Counted from the first letter of the stretch, positions 41,201 to 50,900 are shown. The stretch: 64,000 nucleotides of DNA from Gloeocapsopsis dulcis (GCF_032163395.1 NZ_CP119968.1:4366001-4430000), one strand, 5' to 3'. The notes: generated by a model from the sequence alone, not told the origin. Made by a program: numbers and translations.

Positions 41201-43616
41201 GAATGGTATCCGATTAATCAACGGCAGTAATTTAGCAAGAGAAAATAACTACAGAGAAGAAGAAAAAGGCTTAATTTTAGTCACTAATTTACCTGCATAC
41301 GTTAGAGGCAATTTTAATTTGCATCAACAGCCAGGAACGAGTACAGCTACTGAAGAGTTTACAACAACTCTAACTTCCGACTGGGATAATTTCTATGAAC
41401 GCGATAAACCTTTTAATAATAATTTTGCTTGTCGTCAAGGGCAAACAGGTTGTGGTAGTAAAGGCGATCAATGGCGTCCTGCAACGATAATTTCTGATGC
41501 GATTACTCTACTTTCTAACAGTTTCAGAGATGGTTTTCGCAATGAAGGAGACTATGATCTAAACAATAACGCTGGTATTTCTGCTATTCGATCGCGCCTC
41601 CGAAATGGCTTTTGGAATAATAACTTTGTTACCAGTGCTTTTTGGTGGCTTGAAAGCAATACAAACACTAGTGTCTATCCGTACCAGAAAACTACTGACA
41701 GCCATGTCGGTTCTTATCTAACTAACGGAGTAACACCTATCCAACGGCGGGTAGATTTTCCTGAATATCTGATGGAATACTGCCCGAAGATACCAGCTTC
41801 TCTATGCCAACCTTCTGATTGGGTGATTAATTCTAGCGGTACAAAAGCAACTAATGCTATTAATCAACCCTTGAGTAGTGCACAAGCAGGTACAACAGCA
41901 CAAAAAGCATCTTCTACACTACAACGCTATGCTCGCCGTGTTGCTTTTAAACGGAGGTCTAACGGTACACTTGAACTTAAGGAATGGAACAATAAGGCTA
42001 CGCCTATACCATTAGGAATCAACTCTAGTGGTAATATTGATGAATTTCCTTATGACACATATAGTACTAAATCTCCAAGGATAGCAAAGAACACTCTTTG
42101 GTTTAGAACAACAAATAATATAAGTGGTGAACCATATAGCAATTTTAGCTATAGAACTGACAAGCCACTTGCTTATATGGGCACTACGCAAATAGTTTCG
42201 CCTCCTACCCCTGAAATTCCTGGAATTCCTAGTCTCAATTTACCCGAAAGCAATCCAGCATCTAAGTACACAATTTGTACAAACGAAAATAAACAAGGTT
42301 CTACCGAAAAGTTTTTTATTAGTAGTCCCAGTGATATTGACTTAGATCGTTGTCCCAGCGCAACTTTGGCTCAAATAGCAGCAGTGCGTAACGCCTTAAT
42401 AAATACAACTACCTTTAATCCCGATGCTTCCACGACTGATAACATTGTTACACCTACACGAACTGGAACAACTGGAGCATTTCCTGCTGCTGCTGGAACA
42501 ACAACTACCTTTACAAGTAATCCGGCTACACCATCTCAAGAAGTTGTTAATGTTATTGACATAGGAGGAGACTTTAATACAAGTACCGCCTGTACAACTA
42601 TCAAGCTTGTGGGTAATGAAAATTCAATATTTGTCTTAAGAAAAACCTCAAATAGTCAACTGAATTTTGGTGGTGGAAGTGGTCACTGTGGTATTCAGGT
42701 TCAATTAGAAGGAGTTGAGCCAAACAATGTGATTTGGGCAATCAATGCTAACGTTCATTGGAACGCAGTAGATTCTACTAAACCTCATAAAATGGTTGGT
42801 ACTTTCATAACTGACTCTACTGGCAGTCCTAAATGGGAAACTGTAAACTTTGAGGATGGCGGTCGTATACTAGGTCCTAATGTTGTCCCAGCAGCTCCTA
42901 ACTTTACCAACAGCAAAATTTATGCGATCGCTTCCAATGGTCAACCGTATCTAGTTCCCATATTACAAATTCATAGCCCAGAAGGAACCCCTTCTAATAG
43001 TAGCGATGCTCTACCAGATAATGGCAACCTAGAAAGCCAATGGCTACCAAGAGTAGCGGCAGATGCAACAATGAATGCTGTTTTTGTGTCAGGCAATAGT
43101 CCAAGTCGCCCAGCAGAAGAATCAGCAGGTTTGCATAACTTTGTGCGTTTCATTGAAACATGGCAGAATACTGCTCAAAGAACACTCAATATCAAAGGTA
43201 GCTTTATTCAATTTAAGCGAAGTGCCTATGCTACAGCACCGTTTGCTACTGTGTTAGCCAGTAAATCTAGTGCTAATGATGGTTCTCTTAGTATTTTTGG
43301 CTATAGTCCTACACGCTACAAAGTTGCAAATGGTACACCGACTGGAACTTTACCTTACTACAAAGCACCTACTCGGCAATGGGGTTTTGATGTAGCAATT
43401 TTATTTCAGTCACCTGATCTTTTTGCTCAAAAATTTACTCAACAGCCTACAAGCCCTCCTGATGAGTTCTTCAGGCAAGTTGATCGCAATGATTCTTGGA
43501 TTGAAACTCTGTTGTGTGCAGCGAAAGGATCTGGTACAAGCTACACCGATGCACTTGATAGAAGCGAAAGCGATCGCCCCACGAGTTGTCCATCTCTGAG
43601 TTTATATGACGACTAA
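38292..43616 (+). CDS. hpsA: hormogonium polysaccharide biosynthesis protein HpsA, copy 1
   Basis: This 1774-residue giant protein has a basic N-terminus of about 38 residues and then a prepilin-like hydrophobic helix (GFVLPTVTMVSMVVVLLTTA, about 45-66) without the Glu5 of true pilins. The rest is extracellular-type sequence rich in Asn, Thr, Ser and Tyr with no Cys-rich modules. Residues about 1370-1540 (NSIFVLRKTS, NNVIWAINANVHWN, MVGTFI, GGRILG) recall the beta-helical DUF3494 ice-binding-like fold. HpsA is needed for hormogonium polysaccharide secretion and gliding in Nostoc punctiforme. It heads a set with hpsB, hpsC and a prepilin gene. HIP1 sites are fewer (about three) than in copy 2. 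Confidence 0.9.
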   Translation: MSSHKQDKAIQRLLSKTNFKLQLQWFLRSLVVISRQKHLADAGFVLPTVTMVSMVVVLLTTAIVFRSFDRSKNASYVRVNQAVLNAANPALDRARAKLDALFADPTLPRATPSDLALYTALTASKYSFGDEERLKLVKDGINEVAGIQKYPDVPLDDDETLKTAWRFPVDTDNNGKFDSYTLYGIYFRSPHRGSDGKFDRARNPLGARTPPMKGGNIGNQCANAAGTSASLVGDSSWYKSGGKLSKSFFVYTATVPITNPPEGNYEKGNKSFSALEFQQDRSLIPLNNNAAVFQDDLELTPGSVFRMNGRVFTNANLLIGGRNNTEVRLYQVSSKNSCFYEEENSKITVGGNVGTGNVADTSNQNGVTVDLFNGFGNNPGSATINSNNKSTNSNGGAQVAYNDAAYNRRIAVMKRTALFLHGNYSSTTNKIDPPPTISSVDAISRYPQAVKDGFKAKIQASGGSSLNTQDVLAQELEIYLKNRTRRVPYVEVAAPDGTGALGAYDSDGDGIDISVFASGTIDPPDAWSAVTNTSPLALTTAKLEQTQPEQQKKDGKETYVGDRILVGNNLPAFWKKDGKYVTGRNEKQFLGNAINWTSPSNEPRYRTTQVVPLPDIGISDRNGFWEDAAAQQPQGSANTGGLRVITGAGIYRNDSSSYTALSTASFISKPTTLDSGGTIPNAPRLAGESTATQYNLVWSDITPMTGGANSPTVPPDLRMRATAVYHYKDNAGTSQTPIACVSSYYNPTNATTARNRINVDGGYGIDTTDGRSNNGVVYPPAYTSDSARFVAITTYLPELKAQAKLMFPNGRIVNEPLQQALLKINTSGQLADTTKPLSLSENSAIDAAICALKILTDSTFTPSSTVLPHGAIKEATFLDARQLRAIDKTPANYDLELEQRQPLEIRVTDLNTGQLAATSIGSSTKQEYILPNSGIIYASRDDALLDLSDTSVEKELLSPTDFRLDSTRRPNGIRLINGSNLARENNYREEEKGLILVTNLPAYVRGNFNLHQQPGTSTATEEFTTTLTSDWDNFYERDKPFNNNFACRQGQTGCGSKGDQWRPATIISDAITLLSNSFRDGFRNEGDYDLNNNAGISAIRSRLRNGFWNNNFVTSAFWWLESNTNTSVYPYQKTTDSHVGSYLTNGVTPIQRRVDFPEYLMEYCPKIPASLCQPSDWVINSSGTKATNAINQPLSSAQAGTTAQKASSTLQRYARRVAFKRRSNGTLELKEWNNKATPIPLGINSSGNIDEFPYDTYSTKSPRIAKNTLWFRTTNNISGEPYSNFSYRTDKPLAYMGTTQIVSPPTPEIPGIPSLNLPESNPASKYTICTNENKQGSTEKFFISSPSDIDLDRCPSATLAQIAAVRNALINTTTFNPDASTTDNIVTPTRTGTTGAFPAAAGTTTTFTSNPATPSQEVVNVIDIGGDFNTSTACTTIKLVGNENSIFVLRKTSNSQLNFGGGSGHCGIQVQLEGVEPNNVIWAINANVHWNAVDSTKPHKMVGTFITDSTGSPKWETVNFEDGGRILGPNVVPAAPNFTNSKIYAIASNGQPYLVPILQIHSPEGTPSNSSDALPDNGNLESQWLPRVAADATMNAVFVSGNSPSRPAEESAGLHNFVRFIETWQNTAQRTLNIKGSFIQFKRSAYATAPFATVLASKSSANDGSLSIFGYSPTRYKVANGTPTGTLPYYKAPTRQWGFDVAILFQSPDLFAQKFTQQPTSPPDEFFRQVDRNDSWIETLLCAAKGSGTSYTDALDRSESDRPTSCPSLSLYDD

Positions 43617-43652
43617 TAAAACGATAGTTAGAACTTAAGTAGGTGGATAACA

Positions 43653-44270
43653 ATGATTAAACATAGAGTCAAGCAATATTTAGCTCAAAATAGCCAATCA
43701 GGTTTCACTATTATTGAGTCATTAATGGCTGTTATTGTAGTTGGTATCCTCATGAGTGCGATCGCTCCTGCAATTGCGCTTTCAGTTGCAACTAGAGTAC
43801 AAGCAAGGCGGGTAGAATTAGCTAGTCAAGCTGCTAGAACTTATATTGATGGTATAAGAAGTGGTACAATCACGCCTCCTAGCACAACTATTGAACGTAG
43901 TACAACTCAATACTTTTTAGACAGTGTAGATCCTCCAACAGCTTCAGCAGCAGGTTTAGCAAGTTTACATTGTGTAAGCCTCGATGAAACTTCGGGTTGT
44001 AGTAGTACTAGTTCTAAAGATTTAGTTATTCAAGCTGTTCGCAGTGTAACCTCAACATCAACCGATGCTGATAAAGGCTACCGTCTGGGTTTGAGAGTAT
44101 ATAGGGCTGATGCTTTTAGTGATAGTACTGCTTTGCAGAAAGGAACAAAACAAGCAACTTTTACTGGTGGTTTAGGCGATCGCAAAAAACCATTAGTGGA
44201 AATGACAACAGAAATTACCACAGCCAAAACGACGTTTCAAGATTTCTGCGATCGCCTTGGTGGATGTTAG
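43653..44270 (+). CDS. hpsB: pseudopilin HpsB, copy 1
   Basis: The 205-residue protein has a type IV prepilin signal: a short basic leader, then G-FTIIESLMAVIVVGILMSA with Phe+1 and Glu+5 after the cleavage Gly. The mature domain is polar with two close cysteines (LHCVSLDETSGCSS) and a final CDRLGGC. HpsB belongs to the minor pseudopilins of the hps locus, thought to form a secretion pseudopilus. It lies 36 bp after hpsA copy 1 and 24 bp before hpsC, so the set is an operon. Confidence 0.88.
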   Translation: MIKHRVKQYLAQNSQSGFTIIESLMAVIVVGILMSAIAPAIALSVATRVQARRVELASQAARTYIDGIRSGTITPPSTTIERSTTQYFLDSVDPPTASAAGLASLHCVSLDETSGCSSTSSKDLVIQAVRSVTSTSTDADKGYRLGLRVYRADAFSDSTALQKGTKQATFTGGLGDRKKPLVEMTTEITTAKTTFQDFCDRLGGC

Positions 44271-44294
44271 TCATGCAAATAGGGAAGCCATAAC

Positions 44295-45266
44295 ATGAGA
44301 AAATCCTTAGCATTCTTATTACAGCAATCTCCTCAGAGTAGAAAGACAAGCGGCTTTACCCTCACTGAACTACTCGTGGGTATGCTAATGGCATCGCTAG
44401 TCATAACGCCTTTGTTCTCGTTTACTCTTAATATTATGGAGAGCGATCGCAAAGAACAAGCAAAAGCAACTACTGAGCAAGAAATCGAGTCAGCACTTGA
44501 CTATATCACTCAAGACTTAGAACAAGCAATATATATATATGATGCGGATGGATTAGATAATAATAACTCTGCTAACTCTTCTTCTGGCATTAAAAACCAA
44601 ATTCCACCAGCAACAAATGCAGAGGCAAATGGTTGTAGAAGTACAACACCAACTTGTGTACCAGTTCTTGTTTTTTGGAAACGCGATTATCGACCAGGTG
44701 TTCTTCCCGTATCTGGTAGCTCTTTAAAAGACGATACCTTTGTCTATTCTCTAGTTGCTTACTACTTAATTAAAAGTAACAGTAGTATTTGGTCTAACAC
44801 TGCTCGTATTGGTAGATTTGAAATTCGAGACGGTGTAAGAAATCCAACTTCACCTACAAACAGTGATGGTACACCCAACTTTATTACAAATGAATCTACT
44901 AGTGCAGGTTTTCAGTTATTTGATTTGAGTGTCACTGGTAGCAGCCTCAAAGAAAAGATGAATCGTTGGACAAAAGCAAGTGGGAACTATACCACCAATG
45001 TTCTTACTTTAATTGACTATGTAGATCAGAGTAACTTAACACCACAAGCTTGCCCTACAGGTATGCAAAGAGTTCCGTCTGCAGAAACTTTACCTGGTGG
45101 GTTTTATACCTGCGTTGATTCAGCCACAACTTCTGCACAAGTTTACATTAGAGGAAATGCACTAGCACGTTTAGGAAATAACAGTACATTTAGTACAAAC
45201 CAATCTGCTTATTTTCCAAGTGCAACAATTCAAGTGAAAGGACGCGGTTTTCTTGGAGTTGAATAA
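44295..45266 (+). CDS. hpsC: pseudopilin HpsC, copy 1
   Basis: The 323-residue protein has a prepilin N-terminus (SGFTLTELLVGMLMASLVIT) with the cleavage Gly and Glu+5, then a helical EQEIESALDYITQDLEQAIY and IYDADGL, as in HpsC/PilW-like minor pilins. The C-terminal beta-rich part contains paired cysteines (GCRSTTPTC; ACPTGMQ-YTC). It follows hpsB and precedes a GspH-like prepilin gene by 16 bp. Confidence 0.88.
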   Translation: MRKSLAFLLQQSPQSRKTSGFTLTELLVGMLMASLVITPLFSFTLNIMESDRKEQAKATTEQEIESALDYITQDLEQAIYIYDADGLDNNNSANSSSGIKNQIPPATNAEANGCRSTTPTCVPVLVFWKRDYRPGVLPVSGSSLKDDTFVYSLVAYYLIKSNSSIWSNTARIGRFEIRDGVRNPTSPTNSDGTPNFITNESTSAGFQLFDLSVTGSSLKEKMNRWTKASGNYTTNVLTLIDYVDQSNLTPQACPTGMQRVPSAETLPGGFYTCVDSATTSAQVYIRGNALARLGNNSTFSTNQSAYFPSATIQVKGRGFLGVE

Positions 45267-45282
45267 ATTTAATTTTATTATC

Positions 45283-45828
45283 ATGTTAAAGCGATTGCCA
45301 TATAAATCGAATCAAGGATTCACCATGATAGAAATACTAGTGGTGATATTGGTAATTAGCATACTTGCTGCGATCGCTATTCCAAGTTGGTTAAATTTTC
45401 TAGATACCCGTCACCTCAATATTGCCCAAGATCAACTTTACCAAGCTATGCGTGATGCTCAAAGAAACACCAAAAGAGATAAATCAAATTGGCAAGCTAG
45501 CTTTAGGCAAAATAATGGAGTTGTTCAATGGGCTGTTCATCAAGTAAGCAGCAATCCTTCTGTAACAAATTGGCGAAGCTTAGATCAAAATGTTCGCATA
45601 GTTGCGACGCGGCTCAACTCTACAGATCCTAACGACACTACATTATTTTTTGACAACACAAATAATGTTTGGAGAATTGTATTTAATCACAAAGCCAATC
45701 CAAATGGACAAATAGGAAAAATAACCTTATCTACTCGCAATAATAATCAAATAAAACGTTGTGTGATAGTCTCTACTTTGATAGGAGGTATGCGAACTGC
45801 TAAAGATAATAAATGTTCTTCTAGTTAA
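45283..45828 (+). CDS. GspH/FimT-like prepilin, copy 1
   Basis: From ATG 45283 (MLKRLPYKSNQGFTMIEILV) the product is 181 residues, with the leader cleaved after Gly and Glu at +5. The mature N-terminus VVILVISILAAIAIPSW is a classic pilin helix, followed by AQDQLYQAMRDAQRNTKRDK, as in GspH/FimT proteins. It ends with paired cysteines (RCVIV, NKCSSS). It is the fourth gene of the hps set, 16 bp after hpsC, and has a counterpart in copy 2. Confidence 0.87.
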   Translation: MLKRLPYKSNQGFTMIEILVVILVISILAAIAIPSWLNFLDTRHLNIAQDQLYQAMRDAQRNTKRDKSNWQASFRQNNGVVQWAVHQVSSNPSVTNWRSLDQNVRIVATRLNSTDPNDTTLFFDNTNNVWRIVFNHKANPNGQIGKITLSTRNNNQIKRCVIVSTLIGGMRTAKDNKCSSS

Positions 45829-45930
45829 GTTACTTTCTTACATAGCTATTGTGATATTTTGGGTAAGTCAATAAAGATGCTAAATATGATTGCAAATAAT
45901 ACATCTTGGAAACAAATTCTTGCAACGTAA

Positions 45931-46119
45931 ATGACTGAACATCAACGATTATCTAGCAAAACTACCCCAGCTATACAAGCTGCGATCGCTCAAGCAATCG
46001 AACGACACCGTAAACTAGGATAATCTATCGCCATCTGGCACGATGGTAAAGTAGTTATCCTAGAGGCAGCGCAAATTCCTAAAATGCTAGTAGAACAGGA
46101 AACGACTGCTCCAGATTGA
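45931..46119 (+). pseudogene. small conserved ORF interrupted by a stop codon
   Basis: The frame reads MTEHQRLSSKTTPAIQAAIA, then QAIERHRKLG, a TAA, and then SIAIWHDGKVVILEAAQIPK to a second stop at 46119. The two parts are in one frame and join naturally if TAA was once CAA (Gln). This resembles a short cyanobacterial protein family of unknown function (KLGQSIAIW-DGKVV). It would be 62 residues when repaired. Confidence 0.65.
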
Positions 46120-46164
46120 TTTGGAGTGTTCTACAGTATATAAAGTTGAAAACAGCGATCGCTT

Positions 46165-46401
46165 ATGCAAACCATTACATTACACTCTCACGTCGGCAAA
46201 GATGGAATTTTACATCTAGACGTTCCTGTAGGAATGACAGACGCTGACTTAGAAGTTACATTGACAGTCCAAGCTGTAAAATCAGTACCAGAAAATAGTT
46301 GGTCTCCAGGTTTTTTTGAAAAAACCTTTGGTGCTTGGGAAGGAGAACCATTAGTACGAGAAGAACAAGGCGAATTTGAATCGCGGGAGTCATTCGATTG
46401 A
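46165..46401 (+). CDS. antitoxin of VapBC pair
   Basis: The 78-residue protein begins MQTITLHSHVGKDGILHLDV and has a beta-rich N-terminal half with an acidic, helical C-terminal half, typical of the antitoxins encoded before cyanobacterial VapC toxins. Its stop codon overlaps the toxin start (TTGA), so the two are translationally coupled. Confidence 0.8.
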   Translation: MQTITLHSHVGKDGILHLDVPVGMTDADLEVTLTVQAVKSVPENSWSPGFFEKTFGAWEGEPLVREEQGEFESRESFD

Positions 46402-46802
46402 CTTACTTGCTGGACACTAATACTTGTATTGGGTATATTAGTCGCCGTAGCTTACCTATTTTTCATCGATTGACTTCGCTTGCTCCAACCGAGGTGATCC
46501 TTTGCGACGTTGTTAAACTAGAACTCTACTACGGCGCTTATAAAAGTTCGCGTAGAGAAAGAAACTTGGAACTTTTGCAAGACTTTTTTAACGAGTTTGC
46601 TAGTCTACCTTTTGATGGACATGCAGCTAACGTATGTGGTCAAATCCGCGCTAAACTTGCTGCAATGGGGACACCAATTGGACCTTATGATTTACAGATT
46701 GCAGCGATCGCACTAACAAACAATTTAACCTTAGTCACACACAATACCCGCGAATTTAGCAGAGTCTCAGATTTAAAACTAGAAGACTGGAAAGCGCAAT
46801 AA
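46398..46802 (+). CDS. vapC: VapC-type PIN domain RNase toxin
   Basis: The 134-residue protein, with a TTG start overlapping the antitoxin, shows the PIN residues: Asp6 in MTYLLDTNTCIGY, Glu in VVKLELYYGAYK, Asp in GTPIGPYDLQIAAIA and THNTREFSRVSDLKLEDW at the end. It looks complete and active. Its stop codon lies right at the point where similarity of the opposite-strand MazF gene ends. Confidence 0.88.
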   Translation: MTYLLDTNTCIGYISRRSLPIFHRLTSLAPTEVILCDVVKLELYYGAYKSSRRERNLELLQDFFNEFASLPFDGHAANVCGQIRAKLAAMGTPIGPYDLQIAAIALTNNLTLVTHNTREFSRVSDLKLEDWKAQ

Positions 46803-46966
46803 CAGGTTGCGGCGATCACTGTTGTCTGAGTTGTGATGAGTCCAACTATTACATCAGGACGATTTGCATGATAGGTGTCCGATGACAAAACTACAGCAGG
46901 ACGACGCTTGATACCAGTAACTCCAGGAAAATCTACTGTCACTACATCACCCGAACTGAATGTCAC
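46685..46966 (-). pseudogene. MazF/PemK toxin, C-terminal half replaced
   Basis: The frame starts at GTG 46964-46966 and gives about 50 residues of clear MazF/PemK sequence (SSGDVVTVDFPGVTGIKRRP, AVVLSSDTYHANRPDVIVGL, ITTQT). After about 46811 the frame merely runs through the antisense of the VapC gene and no longer resembles MazF, which should have about 110 residues. The gene therefore lost its second half at the border with the VapBC pair. Its antitoxin gene upstream is intact and touches it by one base (TAGTG). Confidence 0.78.
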
Positions 46967-47184
46967 TAAGGTTCCTCGGCTTCAGAGAAAATTGTGGCTG
47001 CATACTGCAAAGAGAAGGTCACCAACTCAAGCTGATCTTGCTCACTCCAAGTATCGCTACGTTCAACAACAGATACATTTTGCTGAGTCAAATCGTTAAG
47101 AATAAGTGTTGCCAAGCGTAGGCGCTCATCTAACGATAAGATATTCACAATCTGACTGTAAACTTCTTGGGCAGTTTTCGACAT
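46966..47184 (-). CDS. antitoxin of the truncated MazF
   Basis: The 72-residue protein begins MSKTAQEVYSQIVNILSLDE, followed by RLRLATLILNDLTQQ. This helical sequence is typical of antitoxins encoded before PemK/MazF genes in cyanobacteria. The TAG stop overlaps the toxin GTG start by one base. With the toxin broken, this gene would now be an orphan. Confidence 0.72.
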   Translation of the reverse strand: MSKTAQEVYSQIVNILSLDERLRLATLILNDLTQQNVSVVERSDTWSEQDQLELVTFSLQYAATIFSEAEEP

Positions 47185-47381
47185 GGTAAACCCTCCTACC
47201 CACTATTCTAGTGTGAATCTCAGATGAAGCATCTGCTCGTCATCAGTTCACATTATGAATACACACAATTCGGTTATTGAAATTTTCGTCAGCCAATAAT
47301 CGCTCCATTTTATTTTACTTGGGCTGATGTCGCCGCGTAAGTAGGCGATCGCGTATTCCAATTGGATTAAAACTTTAGAGA

Positions 47382-47582
47382 TTAGTTCTTCTCATCAGTT
47401 AAGCGTTTTAGTTTTCCTAAGCGGTAAGCAGTCAGTGGACTATTACGAATATCTGCTTCTAGCCGAGAGTTTAACTCCTCTAAGTCTAAAATATGAATAT
47501 CCATACGTTTAACGAGTTCGCGCAACTTGGAAACTGACTTGACTCTTGTCTCTAAGTTAGGAACTCTTGGTTGATTACTCAT
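47382..47582 (-). CDS. small helical protein, unknown
   Basis: The 66-residue frame starts with ATG and has GAGGAAAG about 12 bases upstream. The product (MSNQPRVPNLETRVKSVSKL, then RELVKRMDIHILDLEELNSR) is charged and probably helical, possibly coiled coil. I recognise no family. It may be a genuine small gene; the neighbours are toxin-antitoxin genes. Confidence 0.45.
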   Translation of the reverse strand: MSNQPRVPNLETRVKSVSKLRELVKRMDIHILDLEELNSRLEADIRNSPLTAYRLGKLKRLTDEKN

Positions 47583-47982
47583 ACATTTTTCTTTCCTCTG
47601 TGTTCTCTGCGCACGCCAGTTCGCTCAACGGAGGAAACCTCCGCACCTTTCGCCTGGCTCCTCTGTGGTTCGTTCCAATCTTTAGACAAAAATAGTAGAA
47701 CAAGTAGATTTACAGTTTTATCTGTAATTCAGATTACATGAATTTATTTATATTACTAGCATTGTCTACGCTAAATACCTTGAGTAAAAATACTCTGTGA
47801 AGATTTTGCATGAATGCGATCGCACCCACAGCAGTTCTTTGTTAAACGCTACAATAACTGTGATTTTCTTAAGCACAAATTGATACTGTTCGATGTCAAG
47901 CTCAACATACTAAATTGCCTTCACAACAGACTTACTTTTCAATTCAGCGGTAGAATATTTAACTTGTGGCAAGGAAGCAGTT
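47583..47982. other. intergenic stretch with interrupted repeat, leader of hpsA copy 2
   Basis: 47590-47680 is a copy of the CTTTGTG...GGTTCGTTTC repeat family into which a small palindrome (CGGAGGAAACCTCCG with flanks) appears inserted. One HIP1 is near 47818. The last bases before hpsA (GGCAAGGAAGCAGTTATGTC) resemble the same point of copy 1 (GGCAGGAAAGCAGTCATGTC), so the duplication includes the ribosome site. No gene is seen. Confidence 0.55.
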
Positions 47983-50900
47983 ATGTCAACTGGTAAGCAC
48001 AACAATGCCATTCTCAGTCAATTAAAGCAGGGGCAACGATTGCAACCACAAAGACAATGGCTGCTACGTAGTCTAATCGTGATGCGGCAGAGAACTTCAA
48101 CATCAGGATTCGTCTTGCCTACAGTGGCAATGGTGTCGTTGGTAATTGTCCTGCTGACAACAGCGATTTTGGTGCGATCGTTTGATCGATCGCGTACTGC
48201 AAGTAATCTCAGAGTTAGTGAAGCCGCTTTAAATGCTGCAACTCCTGCACTTGATCGCGCTAGAGCAAAAATTGATGCTTTACTGCTCGATCAAACACTA
48301 CCACAAGTCACACCAACCGATGCCGAACTAGAAAACGCCCTCAACCGTAATAGCTACACTCTTGGTGATGAAACTCGTTTAAAACTGGCGCAGAATATTA
48401 CTAATCGTAACCAAGATAACAATTTAACAACGGCTTGGAAATTTCCAGTTGATACCGATGGTAACGGTAGATTCGATAGCTATACGCTTTATGGTATTTA
48501 TTTTCGCAGTAGTACCGCAGAAGAAGCACGAAACCCTTTGCAAGCAAGAACACCACCAATGCAGGGTGAGTTGTTAGGGAGAGAATGTGAAAATCTATTT
48601 AATAATAGCGATCGCTCTTTAGGAGACTCTGGATGGTATCAATCTGGAGAAAAACTTAGTAAGAGTTTCTTTATTTACACTGCAACAGTTCCCATTACAA
48701 ACCCGCCAAATAATAATAGTTATGAAGCTTATCGCGGAAATCGCAGCTTTTATGCGTTAGAGTTTCAACAAGATCGCAATCGCGTCCCGTTAAGAAATCA
48801 TGCGGCGCTGTTTCAAAACGATCTAGCAATTACTCCTGATTCTAGTTTTCGATTGAATGGCAGAATTGCAACAAATGGTAACTTATTAGTTGGCAGTCAC
48901 AATAACGAAACTACCCGATTTTATCAAGTTAGTAGTCAATACTCTTGTTTTTATAACGAAGAAAACGGCAAGATAACTGTCGGGGGAAATGTTGGTTTAG
49001 GAAACGCTGCGGATACAGGCGATCGCACAGCAATAAATATCGATTTATTCAATGGATTTGCCAATAACCCTATAACAACAGCACTTGATCGCAATATAAA
49101 ATCGACAACAACCATAGGCGGGGAACAAGTTAGTTACAACGATGCAGCTTATAATCATCGCATTGCTTTAATGAAGCAGACAGCGTTGGATTACCACCCC
49201 AACTTTGAACGCCGCAACACAATAAATGAAATTCCACCAACTGTAGAAAGTGTTGCAGCTGTAAGACAATATCCACCAGAAGTTAAAGCAGGCTTTGAAG
49301 CAGCCATTGCAGATAGTAATAATCAACGCGGAAGTAGTTTAAATGCTTGGGATATTCTAGGCGATCAAATCGAGACGTATTTGAGAAATCTGACTCGTCG
49401 CGTACCTTATGCTGAAGTTGCGACAAGCGATCGCCGCAGTGCTTTAGAACAATATGATTTTGATGATGATGGTATTGATCCAAATGTATTTACTCGCGAT
49501 ACAATTGAACCCCTGCTAGAGTGGCGCGAACCAACACAAACGAATACTCAATTAACGCTGAATCAGTATAACTTACCGCAGACACAGCCAGAAAAGCAGC
49601 AACAAGAAGGAAAAGAAAGTTTTGTAGGCGATCGCATTGCTGTAGGAAACAATCTTCCGACTTTCTGGAAAAAGACAGGGAACTTCTTTTTAGGCTTTAA
49701 TGAAAAGCAGTTATTTGCTAATGGTGTCAACTGGAATAACCCGAACACCCAACCGCGTTATCGCACAACTCAAACCTTACCGCTTCCTGATAAAAGAATA
49801 CTCCAACGAAATGGATTTTGGGAAAATGCAGCCGCACAGCAACTTTCTACAACCTTAACAGGTGCGGGTGGTTTACGAATTATCACAGGTGCAGGAATTT
49901 ACGATCGCGCTGCTTCTTTTTTACCTGAACCGAAATTGGAAGAAGGTGTCACACAACCACCAGCTTTTAGAACTCGTTCCTTTAGCGGCGATCGCAATAT
50001 TGTTGTTTGGTCTGATACGCTACCGATGACGGGTGATGCTGAAGCTAGTGACAAAAAAGGCGATCTTCAGATGCGTGCTACAGCAGTATATCATTACATA
50101 GATTCAAGATATACCGGAACAGATTATATTGAAAGAACTCCTACAGCGTGTATTAGTAGCTACTACGATCCTACAAGTGCAACGACTGCAAGAAATCTAG
50201 CTGATTTACCTGATGTCAGTGGTGTTATCTCTGGTGCGCAGCCTGCAAATGGCAGATCCAATAATGGTGTAGTTTATCCGTCTCCTTATAATGATATTGG
50301 CGCGCGAGAAGCTGCAATTAATCAATTTCGAGAACAACTTAATTTTCAAGCAAGACTGATTTTTCCGAATGGGCGAGTTGTCAATCAACCCTTGCGCGAT
50401 GCTTTAGTTAAAATTGACGACAATCGGACGCGATCGCTAGCCGATAATTCAGCGATCGATACGGCAATTTGTGCAATTAGAATTTTAGATAATAGTCTTT
50501 CTCCTGTGGGAAATCCTATCATTCCGCATGGGGCGATTAAGGAAGCTACTTTTCTAGACGCCAGAGAAATTAAAGCTATTGATAAAGATAAATCACTAAG
50601 AAACTATGACTTAGAACTAGAAAAACGCCAACCCTTAGAAGTTCGTGTCACTGATATTGATTTAGGCTTACTCGCAGAAACAGAAATTGGCAACGAAAGA
50701 AACCCTCAAGAATACCTTTTACCCAATAGTGGCATTATCTATGCCAGCCGTGATGACGCATTAGCAGATTTGAGCGATACAAGTAGTGAAGCAACATTAC
50801 TTAGTTCCAATGATTTTATTCTCGATCCAACTCGTCGTCCCAATGGAATTCGTTTAATTAATGGAAGTAACTTAGCTAGAGACGAGAATTATCGAGAAGT

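Noticed and set aside
47382-47582. 66-aa frame as an antitoxin gene
   Set aside because: It has no toxin partner next to it and no DNA-binding motif; kept only as an unknown small gene.
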